64,000 nucleotides of DNA, from positions 61,029,340-61,093,339 of the forward strand of contig CM055101.1 of the NCBI GenBank assembly GCA_029204225.1. Reading direction: 5' to 3'. The notes under the pieces were generated by a model. It searched no databases. It worked only from the letters and a program-made list of their open reading frames with translations, and was not told where the DNA came from. The translations under genes were made by a program, and so were the position numbers. Position 1 is the stretch's first letter, and the number at the start of each line of letters is the position of its first letter. Shown here one piece after another: positions 23,425 through 34,659 of this stretch. The stretch comes from Diphasiastrum complanatum (Eukaryota > Streptophyta > Lycopodiopsida > Lycopodiales > Lycopodiaceae).

Positions 23425-25140
23425 ATGGCCAATTTACCCGAAGAACTTATGGATGAATTCACACCACCCAATCATCCAAATGATGAGAACAAACCCTATC
23501 GCCTTCGATCTCAAGTTCAACAAGACCCTGGACCATCCAGATGGACCCCTAATGCTGATGATCAACCTGTTCACCATGCTCACCATAATGCCCGAACCAA
23601 TAAACGAACACCCTGTTTCGAATTACCAAAGTTTGATGGTAATGTGGACCGTCATCGATTTTTACAAGTCTTTGAGAATGAATGTGAAGTACATGGAGAA
23701 TATATTGATAATGCAAAAGTCCAACTTATTTCGATGACCATGGTAGATAAAGCATGAAAGTGGTTTTTCAACCTCGATCGTGATGATCGACAAGACTGGT
23801 CAGAGTTGAAAGAGTCTTTTCTTAAATGCTTCCAACCTTTCCGACTCACAGAAAGCCCATTTGTACGCCTTAGTAATATAAAAATAAAAAAAGATGAACA
23901 CGTACGTGACTATATTGAGCGCTTTAAGCATATCAGAAGTCAAGTTCAGGAACAACCAACTGATAAATGTTGATCATATGGTTTATCGTTGGTCTTCTCA
24001 AATGCATCCGGAAAGAGCTTAAACATAGCGAAGAGTATTTTACTCTTAAATCTGCTATGTCCGACGCCATTCGTGAAGAAGATGAAGGTTTTGATGATGA
24101 GGACCAAAAAGAGAAAAGAGCTCACCATGTATTCCATGATAACCGTCGAAGTGAGCCCCGAGATTCCGACCAGGTCTGGAAATCTCAGTTTGAGTTGATG
24201 AATCAACAACAAATGGAGAAACTCAACAAAGACTTTTAGCAAGCCTTAAAATCTTTCCAAAGTCACTTGCCAGGGCAATTGCCATCCGGTAACACTATCC
24301 ATCGGCGACAAGACACTTGGTGCCCACAATGTCGTGGTCCACATACCGGTAATAAGTGCCCATTACACCGTCCTTACGAACTACAGCACTGTATACTATG
24401 TGATACGACCACACATTCCACATCCAGCTGTAGGTACAACCCACGCAACATGCAATACTCTTGACCTCAGCAATATGTCCCACATGCACACCCATACCAT
24501 ATAACCCACATTATATGACACCATTCCAAGTCCAGAAATTACCTAGACAACAACTACCTCCACAACTACAACGCTTGGCACTTCCAGGTCCAAGAGGATT
24601 TGCTCCACCCAATAGGCCAACCCAACAGAACCGGCCTCCAGTTCCTTCCCATGTAGTGCAGAATACCTCCTATGACACACCAGCCTATGACCCTACTTAT
24701 GATGATGGTCATCCTATCACATACATAGATGAGGCATCTACGTCCTCTCCTAATGAGCCATATTATCCAGAGGAATCACCTACTGAAGTTGATCAAAATG
24801 GTTATGCCATTTTCCCTTCAGCACTTCAAAAGAGATGTTTTGTCTGCGGAAAAACAACTCACTTTCGGAGTGAATGTCGACTTCGATATGACTTTGTAAC
24901 TGAATGTGTTGATTGTATCAGGAAGCATTGCTATAAAGATTGTCCTAACCAAACCGAAAAGACTATTCCAGCATGTAGGGTATTGGAAGAGCCGTTGCAT
25001 GTTGTCACACGCGCACAACATTGGGCCTTATATGAGAACAAGGACCCATCACATCCACACCCTCCTGCTAATACTTCTATGATTCCACAATCTTATCTTG
25101 ACCCTGTAGAAGCTCAGAGGCAATACCATGAGTTCTGAGA
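23425..25140 (+). pseudogene. INT1 gag with four Cys/His knuckles
   Basis: It starts MANLPEELMDEFTPP at 23425. The capsid has ELPKFDGNVDRHRFLQVF, a TGA after VDKA (23755), then WFFNLDRDDRQDWSELKESF and DYIERFKHIRSQVQEQ. Loss of one A near 23966 shifts the frame; copy 2 keeps it. The C-terminal half carries four zinc-knuckle-like motifs at about 24321-24359, 24390-24431, 24836-24877 and 24906-24943, the third being canonical CFVCGKTTHFRSEC. Stops at 24238, 24462 and 25138 break the frame. The knuckle region is absent from copy 2. Confidence 0.85.
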
Positions 25141-25359
25141 TGAGTTTGATAGAGTTGAAGCTAGAATTTCTACTTCGCCATCCGCCCAATTACCTACGCA
25201 GGGCATAGAGGTTCTTTCCGATCTCTTACAAGCTCAAATCACCATGCCCTTCTACACGACCGTCAAGTTTTCCAAACCCCTACGGGATGCCATATTGTCG
25301 CAGCTCCTAGCAGCTTGATGTACCAGATGAGTCAAGACATCCGAAAAACGCTAAAGTGG

Positions 25360-25770
25360 TTGATACTGTTGACATGAGCTTACTTCATATAGGTGTTGCT
25401 AAAGGTAACAACATCACATTACCAGTGCACTATAAATTTTATCAATTCGTACAAGCCATTCTTGATAGTGGCTCTGGCGTGAATATTATTGCCCTATCCT
25501 TAGCAAAGGCATGGGGAATATCCACATTGTAAAAGCCTAAGTACAAATTACGTATGGTTGACCAATGAATGACGACACCTACTGGTCACATAAGCAATTT
25601 GCCGATCAAAATTGCCGGTCTAATTTTTACCATAGAGTGTGTCGTACTAGATTTTCCTAATGAACCGCACACTTATAAACTCCTTCTTGGAACACCTTGG
25701 TTAGAAATGACCGGTGTGATTCAATATTGGAGGAAATTTTTTTTTTTTTGGCAACAGAGATAGAAGAATA
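25360..25770 (+). pseudogene. INT1 retroviral-type protease
   Basis: DMSLLHIGVAKG leads into the active-site block AILDSGSGVNIIALSLAKA (catalytic DSG kept). A TAA follows at 25530. The second half, HTYKLLLGTPWLEM, is intact up to a T9 run around 25738-25747 that shifts the frame. Confidence 0.85.
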
Positions 25771-25799
25771 TCTGTCGATGCCACCGGAAAGATAAAGCC

Positions 25800-28080
25800 T
25801 GCACCCGTTGAAGATGATTGGTCTTCAACTACCTATGATGACCCTGATAGTATCGATTCCACCATAAAGGGTCATTACGTGCAGAGTACCGATATCATCA
25901 ATTGGGGACATGCCTTAGCAACCATCCATTGTGTCAATGCCACTCTTTGTGCGCAAGAAGTTCAAGAAGAGGACCCAATTGAAATCACTATACACTCCAC
26001 AAATCACTCCCATCTTGCTCTTGTACATGATAGATGCACTTCCTATTGAGTGGATGCCTGAAGATGTCTTTATTACGGACATATCCACCAATGAGGATGA
26101 CATTCTTACGGGGGACAAACATGAGCTATCTGATGACCAACTCATTCAATTGCTGGATCCCGAGAGCTTAGAAAAGCGTCGTATACCGAAAGAGATTAAG
26201 CTTCCATCACCATTGGCTTGTGTGCAACATCCACAACCAGTCCACACTCGTGTATACCGACCCAAACTCAAAGTCTATCAATGGGATGTACACAATGATG
26301 AAATCTTGAACACTATTGATGAAGACTTAGTTCATGAAAAAACACCAAGAGATTCATGCATGCCTACTATTACCAATCCACAAATCTCTTGCATGTTAAC
26401 AAACAAATCAAGGGTTGACGTACGATTGACTGATAGGCAATTCCGAATGATTGAAAAATTGAAACATCCAATCAAACCTTTGATTCAAAATAAGAAAAAT
26501 CCTAGTCAGGCTTCATCATCTACAAGCAGATCTATAGAGAATATTCCTAAGATCCCACACGAGGTAGTTGATGATCCACTTTATGATGTTCCCCAGCATT
26601 TTAAGAATTACACCACTGATGATGTCATCATCAATATGGTTAAGCCAAAACGAGAGCCTCAACCATCATCAACTTCTTTTGAAGGACCTACAAAGACCAT
26701 ACCTCTTAATCTGAAGGATGATGATGAAGACATCGACTGTATCGTACATGTAGGAGCCCACCTGAATCCCACCCAATTACGGGACTTGGAACAATTATTG
26801 CGCAAATACAGAAATGTGTTTGCGTGGAATTATAAAGAGATGAAAGGGGTTCCAATTGACATTGTCGTCCATACAATCCCATTGCAGGATGGTGCCATAG
26901 CTGTCCGAGCAAAACCTTATCGCACCAATCCTACATATCGCGAGAAGATACGAAAAGATATTCAGAAGCTTCTCGATGCTGGTTTCATTTATAAAATCGA
27001 GCATACCAGTTGGGTATCACCAATTGTGGTGGTGCCAAAGAAGAATGGTAAATTCCATATCTGCGTGGATTTAAAAAAACTTAATGATCAAACAGAGAAG
27101 GATCATTTTCCCTTGCCTCTGACTACACAAATCCTCGAAGATATGACAAGAGCTGAAGCTTTTAGCTTCCTCGATGGTTTTAGTGGCTATTTCTTAGTCC
27201 AAATTGCTCTTGAAGATCGTTTCAAAATGGCTTTTGTTACAGAGTCTGGTACCTTTGCATATAACGTTATGCCATTCGGTCTGTGCAATGCCCCATCCAC
27301 ATTTCAAAGGGTGATGCAACGAGCTTTCAAGGATCTGTTGCACAAGAATCTAGAGATTTATCTCAATGATCTTGGTTTGCATTCCTCTCAAAATAAGCAT
27401 CTCAATGCCCTTGAACAAGTGTTCATTCACTGATCCTGAAAAGATCAGAGTCATTTTTGAAATGCCCCTACCCGGCACAGTGAAAGAAATTTACATCTTT
27501 CTAGGCCACACAAGTTATTATCAAATTTTTATAATACACTACGCCGATAAAGCGCGATTAGTATATCAAATCGTTACCGACCCAAGGTGGACAGAAGACA
27601 TGATTAAATCCCTTGAAGATCTTAAACATGCTTTAGTTACCGCACCCATTCTTCGCGTGCCCAATTATACTAAGGAAATCCATGTGCATACGGACGCTAG
27701 TAAGTATGCTATTGGTGTTGTTTTAATGCAACCCGAAGAATATGGAAAGGATTTTCCAATCCGTTTCCTAAGCCGTCAGCTTGTTCCTGCTGAGATTAAC
27801 TATTTCACAACAAATTTAGAAGCACTAGTAATGGTCTATGTTGCTCAACAGTTGTGACGCTATTTGCTAGGCCAACTTTTGGTTTTCTATACTGACCATC
27901 ATGCTCTTGTTTACCTATTGAATCAACCTTGCAAAACTGGACGAATTGCACGATGGTTGTTGATTCTTTTAGAATTCAACTTTCGAGTTGTTATTCAAAA
28001 GAAATCACAACATTTTTTGGTTGATCATCTTTCACGATTACCTAATGCTGAAGCATCCGATGAGCCAATAAATGATGAGT
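25800..28080 (+). pseudogene. INT1 reverse transcriptase and RNase H
   Basis: A 500-codon frame (25931-27433) carries a long pre-RT region (ALPIEWMPEDVFITDIST, KRRIPKEIKLPSPLACVQHP) and RT (EHTSWVSPIVVVPKKNGKF, HICVDLKKLNDQTEKDHFP, FSFLDGFSGYF, MPFGLCNAPSTFQRVM). The catalytic box reads YLND instead of YLDD. A short deletion and frameshift follow at about 27430; copy 2 keeps those residues. RNase H at 27366-28080 has VHTDASKYAIGVVL, a degenerate NLEAL and YTDHHALVYLL, interrupted by TGA at 27855. Confidence 0.9.
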
Positions 28081-28089
28081 TGCTAAATG

Positions 28090-29045
28090 CATGTCTATTT
28101 TATATAGATGCGTCTCCATTATGGGCAGATGATATCACTAGATATCTAGCCACTGGGAAGATCGATCCTCAGTTAAACAAACTGCAAAAAATCAAACTTA
28201 TTATGAAATCTTTACCATATCATCTTATTGCGAGACAACTATATAAGTTAGGTGTTGATGGTATTATACGTCATTGTGCCCATGAGTCTAAAGTTCAACA
28301 AATTATTGCCTTGACACACAAAGGTATTGGAAGAGGCCATTTCTCCTCTAATGCTACTGCTAGGGCAATTCTTCTGGCTGAATTTTGGTGGCCAGCCCTT
28401 TTCAAAGACACTTACGCTTAAGTAAAAGTTTGTGATGTTTGCCAACGCACAAAGAATACCAAAAAAGCTGATCACAACAATCTTACTCCAATACTTGAAA
28501 GCAAAGCCTTTCACAAATAAGATATTGATTTTGTTGGACCTATTAGTCCAACGGCACATGGCACACAATCGCGATATATTTTGATTGCCACCGATTATGC
28601 AACAAAGTGGATAGAGGCTAGAGCAACACGCAAAGCCGATGCAAAGTCTGTAGCATGCTTCCTCTATGAAAACATCATCACCAAATTTGGTTGTCCAATA
28701 GAACTTGTCAGTGATCGAGGTTCTCACTTCTTCAATGAAGTAATCAACAATTTATTGACTCATTACTTCGTTATCCACTGAAAGAGTACCCTGTACTATC
28801 CTAGATGCAATGGACTAGCTGAGTCTACAAATAAAATGATTTGTAAAATCTTAACCAAGATATACCAGTCGATCAGATTGGAAAACGAAGTTATTCTCTG
28901 CTATCTAGGCCTATTGTACAACACCGAAGCGAGCCACAGATTGGAAAACACCTTTTGAGTTGGTATGTGGCCAAGAGACTGTTATGCTAGTGGAATTTTT
29001 GATTCCATCCTTATGCGTCACTTTAGCTTTTGCCAAAGACTTGTG
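28090..29045 (+). pseudogene. INT1 integrase
   Basis: The zinc-binding region (HLIARQLYKLG, EFWWPALFKD, VCDVCQRTKN) is followed by the core with all three catalytic acidic residues visible in sequence: DFVGPIS/ATDYATKWIEA, LVSDRGSHFFNE and GLAESTNKMICKIL. Stops at about 28420, 28518 and 28779 interrupt it. The frame runs out just before LTR2 at 29052, so any sequence between integrase and LTR, as in copy 2, has been lost here. Confidence 0.88.
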
Positions 29046-29051
29046 TGATGA

Positions 29052-29571
29052 TGTTAGTTGATGCCATGCCCCGAGGTGTCGATGCAGAGTCTCTCCACTC
29101 AAAAAGGCTTCTAGCAGAGATGAAGTTGAGAGCCGAGTATGAGAGCACGAGAATTATAGTGCTAGGCTAAAATATACATGAGCCCCATGGTATGTCCCGA
29201 AAGTTGGATAGCCATGTGGGAGTTAGCAAATTAGATTATCTCAACTTGAGTTATGTTTTTTAATAAAGGGGCCTCCTGCTATCAAGTAAGAGGTGGAACT
29301 CAAATTATTATAGATTGCGATTCACTCTTTTGCAAGAGGTGGACTCCAAAATAATATGTAATTGAGTTCTACAGCTCATGGCTATAGATAGAGGCCTCCT
29401 CCACGAGTTCAAGAGCATGTAATATGTACTGAAATGTTGTTGCTTTGTTAATAGAAGATCATTCTACGTGCATTTCTTCTCATGCTCCATCTTCATGCAT
29501 TCTTGTTTGGGTATTGATGTATGAATGTGCTTGTTGATGCTTTCTTCTCTTAAAGTTTGGTTTCGAATTAG
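29052..29571 (+). repeat. Gypsy array LTR2, left part
   Basis: It starts TGTTAGTTGATGCC and matches 44256-44778 of LTR3 at roughly 90% to the point TTTCGAATTAG. There the nested minus-strand integrase begins. Confidence 0.85.
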
Positions 29572-30229
29572 ACTGACCATCCGCAAAAAAATGATAAGCA
29601 GTGCCCATAAGTATCCTAACATCCAAGATACGCATAAGCTCTGTCCAAAAACCTGATGTAAACTTGGTATCCCGATCAGTAAGTATAGATCGTGGGAAAC
29701 CATGTGAGCGAAAAATCTCATAAATAAATATACGACCACACTGCTCTATTGTAATAGTACATCTGACTGGTATGAAATGAGCTTGTTTAGAAAACCTATC
29801 AACTACCACCAAACAAGAGTCATGACCACGCTGAGTACGAGGAAGACCTAAAATGAAGTCCATAGATATATCAGTCCACTGGCGAGAAGGAATAGGCCAA
29901 CTTTGAAGGAGACCGCCAGGTTTTTCACGGGAATACTTGTTACAAAGGCAAAAATCACAAGTATGAATAAGGTGGGAAAGCTCACACTTCATGAAAGGCC
30001 AATAAAAATGTTCTTTTAAACGGAACAAGGACTTTTGAAAACCAAAATGGCCACCAACAGGAGAGGAATGGGCATCAAGAAGGAGCTGTGGACGTATGTC
30101 GAGAGTGCTGGGAATACATAACGAACCATAGTGAAACAAACGATGATTAACAATGGAATAAACCTGGTGAGGGTGAGAGGAAGGACATTGACGTAACAAT
30201 AACACACTAACGTTGACGTAACAAAGCAC
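29572..30229 (-). pseudogene. Nested Gypsy integrase, C-terminus lost
   Basis: The zinc-binding HHCC region (LLLDAHSSPVGGHFGFQKSL, HLIHTCDFCLCNK) precedes the core. The catalytic aspartates are visible (WTDISMDFILGLP, SILTDRDTKFTSGFW). The frame ends at YHFFADGQS, just before the catalytic Glu would follow, where array LTR sequence takes over. On the N-terminal side it joins RNase H after a short deletion. Confidence 0.9.
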
Positions 30230-31300
30230 CTAATCCTGTGGAACTAGCATCAGTCTCAACAGCAAAATGCTGGAAAAAATCTGGAAGACATAAAATAGGG
30301 GCAGTGGTAAGCTTAACCTTCAAAGTATCAAAAGTTGACTGACATGCGGGAGTCCAAGCAAACAAAGTTTCCTTTTTCAACAGAGCATGCAAAGGAGATA
30401 CAAGAGTGGAAAAATGAGCAACTGGTTTACGAAGATGGATAGCAAGACCAAGAAACATACGAACATCATGAACATCAATAGGCACAGACCATGAAAGAAT
30501 AGAACGGACCTTACGAGGGTCGAGACGAACAGTACCATTAGTAACAAAGAAGCCCAAAAACTCGATTTGTACAACAACAAAAGAACATTTAGAACGTTTA
30601 GCATACATATGATGAGTAACTAGCAAAACAAAAACAGAACGAATGTGTTGAACATGAAGAGAGAGAGAGTGGTGCTATAAATGAGGATATCGTCAAAAAA
30701 AACAATGACACACTTTCCAAGCAGAGGACGAAAAATGTTATTCATGACATTCTGAAAAGTGGGCGGGCCATTGGTAACACTAAAAGGAAGGACACGAAAC
30801 TCATACAGACCAAAGTGGGTACGGAAAGCTGTCTTGTGCTCATCAGGAGGATGCATACGAATTTGGTGATAACTGAAACGGAGGTCAAGTTTGGAAAAGA
30901 TCTTGGCTTGGCCTAACTGGTCAAACAGGTCATCCATATGAGGGATAGGGTACTGATTACGGATAGTAAGTCTATTTAAAGCACGATAGTCAATACATAG
31001 ACGTTTAGTACCATCCTTCTTATCAACAAGTAAAACAGGAGCACCAAAAGGACTGTGGCTAAGAACAATAAGGCCTTGATGTAATAAACTAGACACCTGA
31101 TGTTGGACTTCCTCGTGCTCAACAATAGACATACAAAAAGGAGGACGAGAAGGAGGTGATGTAGAGGAAACAAGGTCTATATGGTGGTTGACATCTCGTA
31201 AAGGTGGTAACTGAGTCGGCTCTCTAAAAACATGCTCAAATTCATGCAACAGTTCAGAAAATACCTGTGGCAAAGGTGGTGCATTCGCAATAGGCTGAAC
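30207..31300 (-). pseudogene. Nested Gypsy reverse transcriptase and RNase H
   Basis: RT (31300-30620) shows [59 protein letters not shown] and the catalytic [18 protein letters not shown] of the family reads [10 protein letters not shown] frameshift near 30620 leads to the connection domain (CSFVVVQIEFLGFFV, FAWTPACQSTFDTLK) and the first RNase H strand with AVETDASSTGLGALL. The frame then drops straight into integrase at 30229, so most of RNase H is deleted. Confidence 0.9.
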
Positions 31301-31980
31301 TGGCTGAACAGAAAGAACAGCCGCACAGTGGGCCTTCGGGAGGCTCTGTATGAACTTCTTCCCGAAAATAAGCTGATAGTCCTGCCGAGAATCAATACCG
31401 AAAAATATATGTTGAGTACCATCATGAGAGAATGTCAATGTCTGCTGCTGGAGGTCTACTGTAACCACACCAAGGGATGCAAACCAATCAGAACTGAGGA
31501 TAAGATCGTACCGTGTAAGTGGAATAATATGAAAATCTATTTGACCAAGAAAGTCTCCAATCCGATATGAAAGCTGCTGATACATCTGCATGCTAGGAAA
31601 AGAGTGTGCACTGGCAACCTCAACATGTAGGGGATGAGGCGTAGTGACTGGCATAGCACGAACGCGTGTAGTAATATGACTGCTGAGAAACGAGTGAGTG
31701 CTACATGTGTCAACAAGGGCAATAAACTCACGACCAGTGATACGTACGCGAAGACGGATATGGCGTGGACCCGGATTACTGGCCCAAGTAGCATAAGCAA
31801 GTTGAGCATGGCATACAGCTAGATCAAGGGGATCAGAAACAAGCTTAGTGGGTGTGGCAAATTGATCAACAGGTGGGTCATCATCAAGAATGTGAAGGCA
31901 TATGGCAGAATCAGGACTATCACCAGGTGTGTCAGCATCATGGAAATAGACGGCAGTAGCAGTGGCAGGCTGTCGTCAGT
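31300..31980 (-). pseudogene. Nested Gypsy protease region
   Basis: In shifted frames a [15 protein letters not shown]-like active-site block is read on the minus strand around 31730-31690, with the usual DSG changed to DTC. The next frame (31654 on) gives [34 protein letters not shown] and the post-protease [13 protein letters not shown]. The loss of the active-site glycine implies an inactive enzyme. Confidence 0.75.
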
Positions 31981-32988
31981 CACAGGCGATATGATCAGGA
32001 CTCTTACAATTGAAACATAAGCGCTTCTCACGGATCTTAGACATCTCAGGTTGTGAGTAGCGACGAACAAAAACAGAACGAGGAGAAAAAGGAGGATGTG
32101 GTGCAGAAGGAAGAGTGGACGAAGGTGAACTAACAGATGTGGGACTAGCAGAGGATGGAGAGGAAAAAATATGACGTGTGAAAGAATGCGAAGGACGAGA
32201 AACAGAGGAAGAGATGGGAGAGTACTTGTGCTGCAATGCAGTAGCAAGGGAGATGGCATGAGAAAGTGTGAGTGGAAAAAAAGAAGAAACATCATACCGG
32301 AGTGCGCCTCGTAGACCAGCAAGAGATGAGCTCCAATGTAGAAATATCTGGGAATAGATAGGAAAGCTCTATAAACTGTGTCGTATAAGCAGCCAAGTCA
32401 CCAATGTGAGATAAACTGTGAAAGATGTCGCACTGTCGAATAAGCCACTGAGGATCAATCATCGCTAGGCGGAGTGCTGTCATAAACTCTGTCCAACTAG
32501 CAAGGCCAAGGGTGTGAAGCCGTTTGGCGAAACATGCGCCACCAAGTAGCAGCACGGCCCTGCAAATGTAAAGCAGCCAAATGTATCCATTGAATGTCAA
32601 TCTTAGAAAACATAAGGAAGTAGGTCTCAAGCTTAGAATACCAATTCTTGAGTTCATTCCCATCGGATGACCCAAAATACATAGTAAGCTAAACCTTATC
32701 CTTAAAGTCTCGTGGCAAAGGACCAGAAGATGAAGGAGTCTCGGGTGGTGGAAATGTATGTTGTGGGAGAACATGTGGAGATAGTAGAGAAACATTGGAC
32801 TATAATGATAGTGTAGCAATCTGGGTAGAAAGAGCAGTGAATGTCTCTCGTAACTCCTGACATAAATCAGTGCGTACATTACTCATGGCTTCCCTAAGAT
32901 GATCTCGAAATTCATGCCGTACTTCGTCAAGGTAAGTGGAAGACGGTATGCGAGGCTCTGAAGATGTAGGGGAAGTATCCATGGTCAA
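31976..32988 (-). pseudogene. Nested Gypsy gag
   Basis: It starts MTMDTSPTSSEPRIPS at 32988 with a coiled-coil-like N-terminus. The capsid (FGSSDGNELKNWYSKLETYF, LHLQGRAATWWRMF) follows in a second frame, and RLAMIDPQWLIRQCD and YTTQFIELSYLFPDIS in a third. The knuckle CFNCKSPDHIACD ends at a TGA exactly where the last cysteine should be. Confidence 0.85.
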
Positions 32989-33696
32989 GGAATGCAGGAA
33001 GTGAAGAGAGTGTAAGAAAAGCTTAATATCGGAGGGAGTGGACTTTTGTCGTCACCTCAAATACGCTTTAGGTACACAAACGACACTAAGAGCAAGAAAG
33101 AAAATGACAAATGTCAAGAAAAGGTGTGGAAAGCAAGAAAAAACCAGCAAAGATACTTCTTGATAGAGCTCCAAGCATGTGCGAAGAGTTGGCTGGAAAA
33201 TGTGACCACAAGGAAAATGAAAGTGGGCGTTGGACAGCCTCCAATCAATGCTGAAAATATGGCTGGAAGTCTGTGACAGCCTCCAATCAAAACTGAAATA
33301 TGGCTGAAACTCTACTGGAACAATGGCTGAAAAATGTGATGAAGTAGGGCGCTGGACAGCCTCCAATCAATGCTGAAAAGATGGCTGGGAATCCTCTCCC
33401 TGAATCAAATGGGAGATTCAAAAAAATGAAGGAAAATGATTTGGAACTTGGGCGCCGGAAATAATCTGCCCAAAAAAAAAAAAATCCGGCCGCCAAATTT
33501 AGCGGAAGTGCTTCCGCTAACTATCTGCTAAAGCACCGCCAAGAAAAATGCTCTGAAGGGAGTTGGTCCTCCTCCAAACTGTGCTGAATGTTGCTGAAGC
33601 AAAGAGACAAAAGCCCTCAGCAAAGAGAGAAAAATCAACAAGGAAAATGGGCACCCAATCAAAAAATCAGATTTGAAATTCAGCAATCAGGAAAGT
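32989..33696 (-). other. Leader of the nested Gypsy element
   Basis: No coding sequence was seen. A 50-60 bp phrase containing CAGCCTCCAATCAA(TGCTG)AAAATATGGCTGGA is repeated three times on the plus strand between about 33230 and 33390. Confidence 0.6.
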
Positions 33697-33708
33697 GCTC
33701 TGATACCA
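33697..33708 (-). other. Primer-binding site of the nested Gypsy (initiator Met tRNA)
   Basis: The minus strand reads TGGTATCAGAGC five bases from the LTR end. Confidence 0.88.
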
Positions 33709-33713
33709 AGTTA

Positions 33714-34172
33714 TGATCAAAATCTCAGGTGTTGAATCAATGAAGCATAAAAGACAGCAATAGACTAAAGTCCTACAAGCAATAGACAAGACAATAGGTT
33801 CTCCCACGAAGATCCCAAGCAATACCAATCAATAATCTGAAAAATGAGTGTACAAATGTCCCTATAAATACCCTACCAATGAACCCTAGAATAGGAATTC
33901 ATGATTAAAGGGAGGCAAAATGTGGAGGGAAAATAGTGCGCCCTCCTACGGGCCCCCACTCCACATAACCATATAATAAGGGCCCAAGGCCAGTCAATGT
34001 CATAAAAAAGGACCCAGTGCGGGTCATAAGCATATAAAAAGACTTTGGGGCCTGTACATGACTTATATAAAAGACGTAACCAGAAATATACATAACCAAC
34101 AATAAATGTAAAGAGGCTTGCGGAATATATGCAGAGTAGCCCAGTAGGCCTGTATCTTGTAGTCCGTAACCA
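33714..34172 (-). repeat. 5' LTR of the nested Gypsy element
   Basis: 459 bp from TGATCAAAAT to GTAACCA (TG...CA ends) lie between the PBS and the point where array LTR sequence (GTTGTTGTGCTG) resumes. On the minus strand TATATAAG-like sequence lies near 34070. There is no partner LTR to confirm the ends. Confidence 0.7.
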
Positions 34173-34659
34173 GTTGTTGTGCTGATGTTGATTCTGTGAT
34201 TTCAATAGGAGTAGATTTGGTTTAATTTCTTGTTCTTGTTTAGTTTGATTTAGCAATAATCTACAGACTGTAACGATAAAGAAAGAACTCAAACATAACT
34301 GTAGAAAGTAGAAAACGAGTTTCTAACAAATCCTATATTCAAGAGGAGCTACCATTATTAGATAAGCTTCTGAATCAGGTCGTAGGTGTGCCTTTGACAG
34401 GCGGGACACACTACCATTGTTCTACAACCAGACAGTCACTAGACGCCATAGTAGACCCATTACCAATAGATCCATTGCTTAGCAGACTCTTTGTCAGAAG
34501 AATAGCAGCAAACATTGAGTGAGTCGCTACTAACAGAGTTCGAATAGGCACTGATAGATCCGTAGAGCCAGTCGTGAACATTGAGTGGTTGCGGCAGCAT
34601 ACATTGAAATAGAGAGAGACAAATCCGTAGACATTGCGCAAGTAGATACTTGCGCAAAC
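34173..34659 (+). repeat. Gypsy array LTR2, right part, divergent
   Basis: It resumes at GTTGTTGTGCTG and follows LTR3 from about 44930 to its end, for example TTAGCAATAATCTACAGACTGTAA and GTGCCTTTGACAGGCGGG in short blocks. Identity looks clearly lower (about two thirds) than between LTR1, LTR2-left and LTR3. It may be from a different subfamily. Confidence 0.75.

Larger units (their letters stand above)
29572..34172 (-). mobile_element. Nested Ty3/Gypsy element, 3' end truncated
   Basis: Minus-strand order from the right is LTR (33714-34172), PBS, leader, gag, protease, RT-RNase H, integrase. The integrase is cut at 29572 just after ADGQS, so the C-terminal integrase and the 3' LTR are missing. 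Sequence on both sides belongs to the array LTR. About 155 bp of that LTR (equivalent of 44779-44930) are lost, so insertion was followed by a deletion. Confidence 0.88.
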
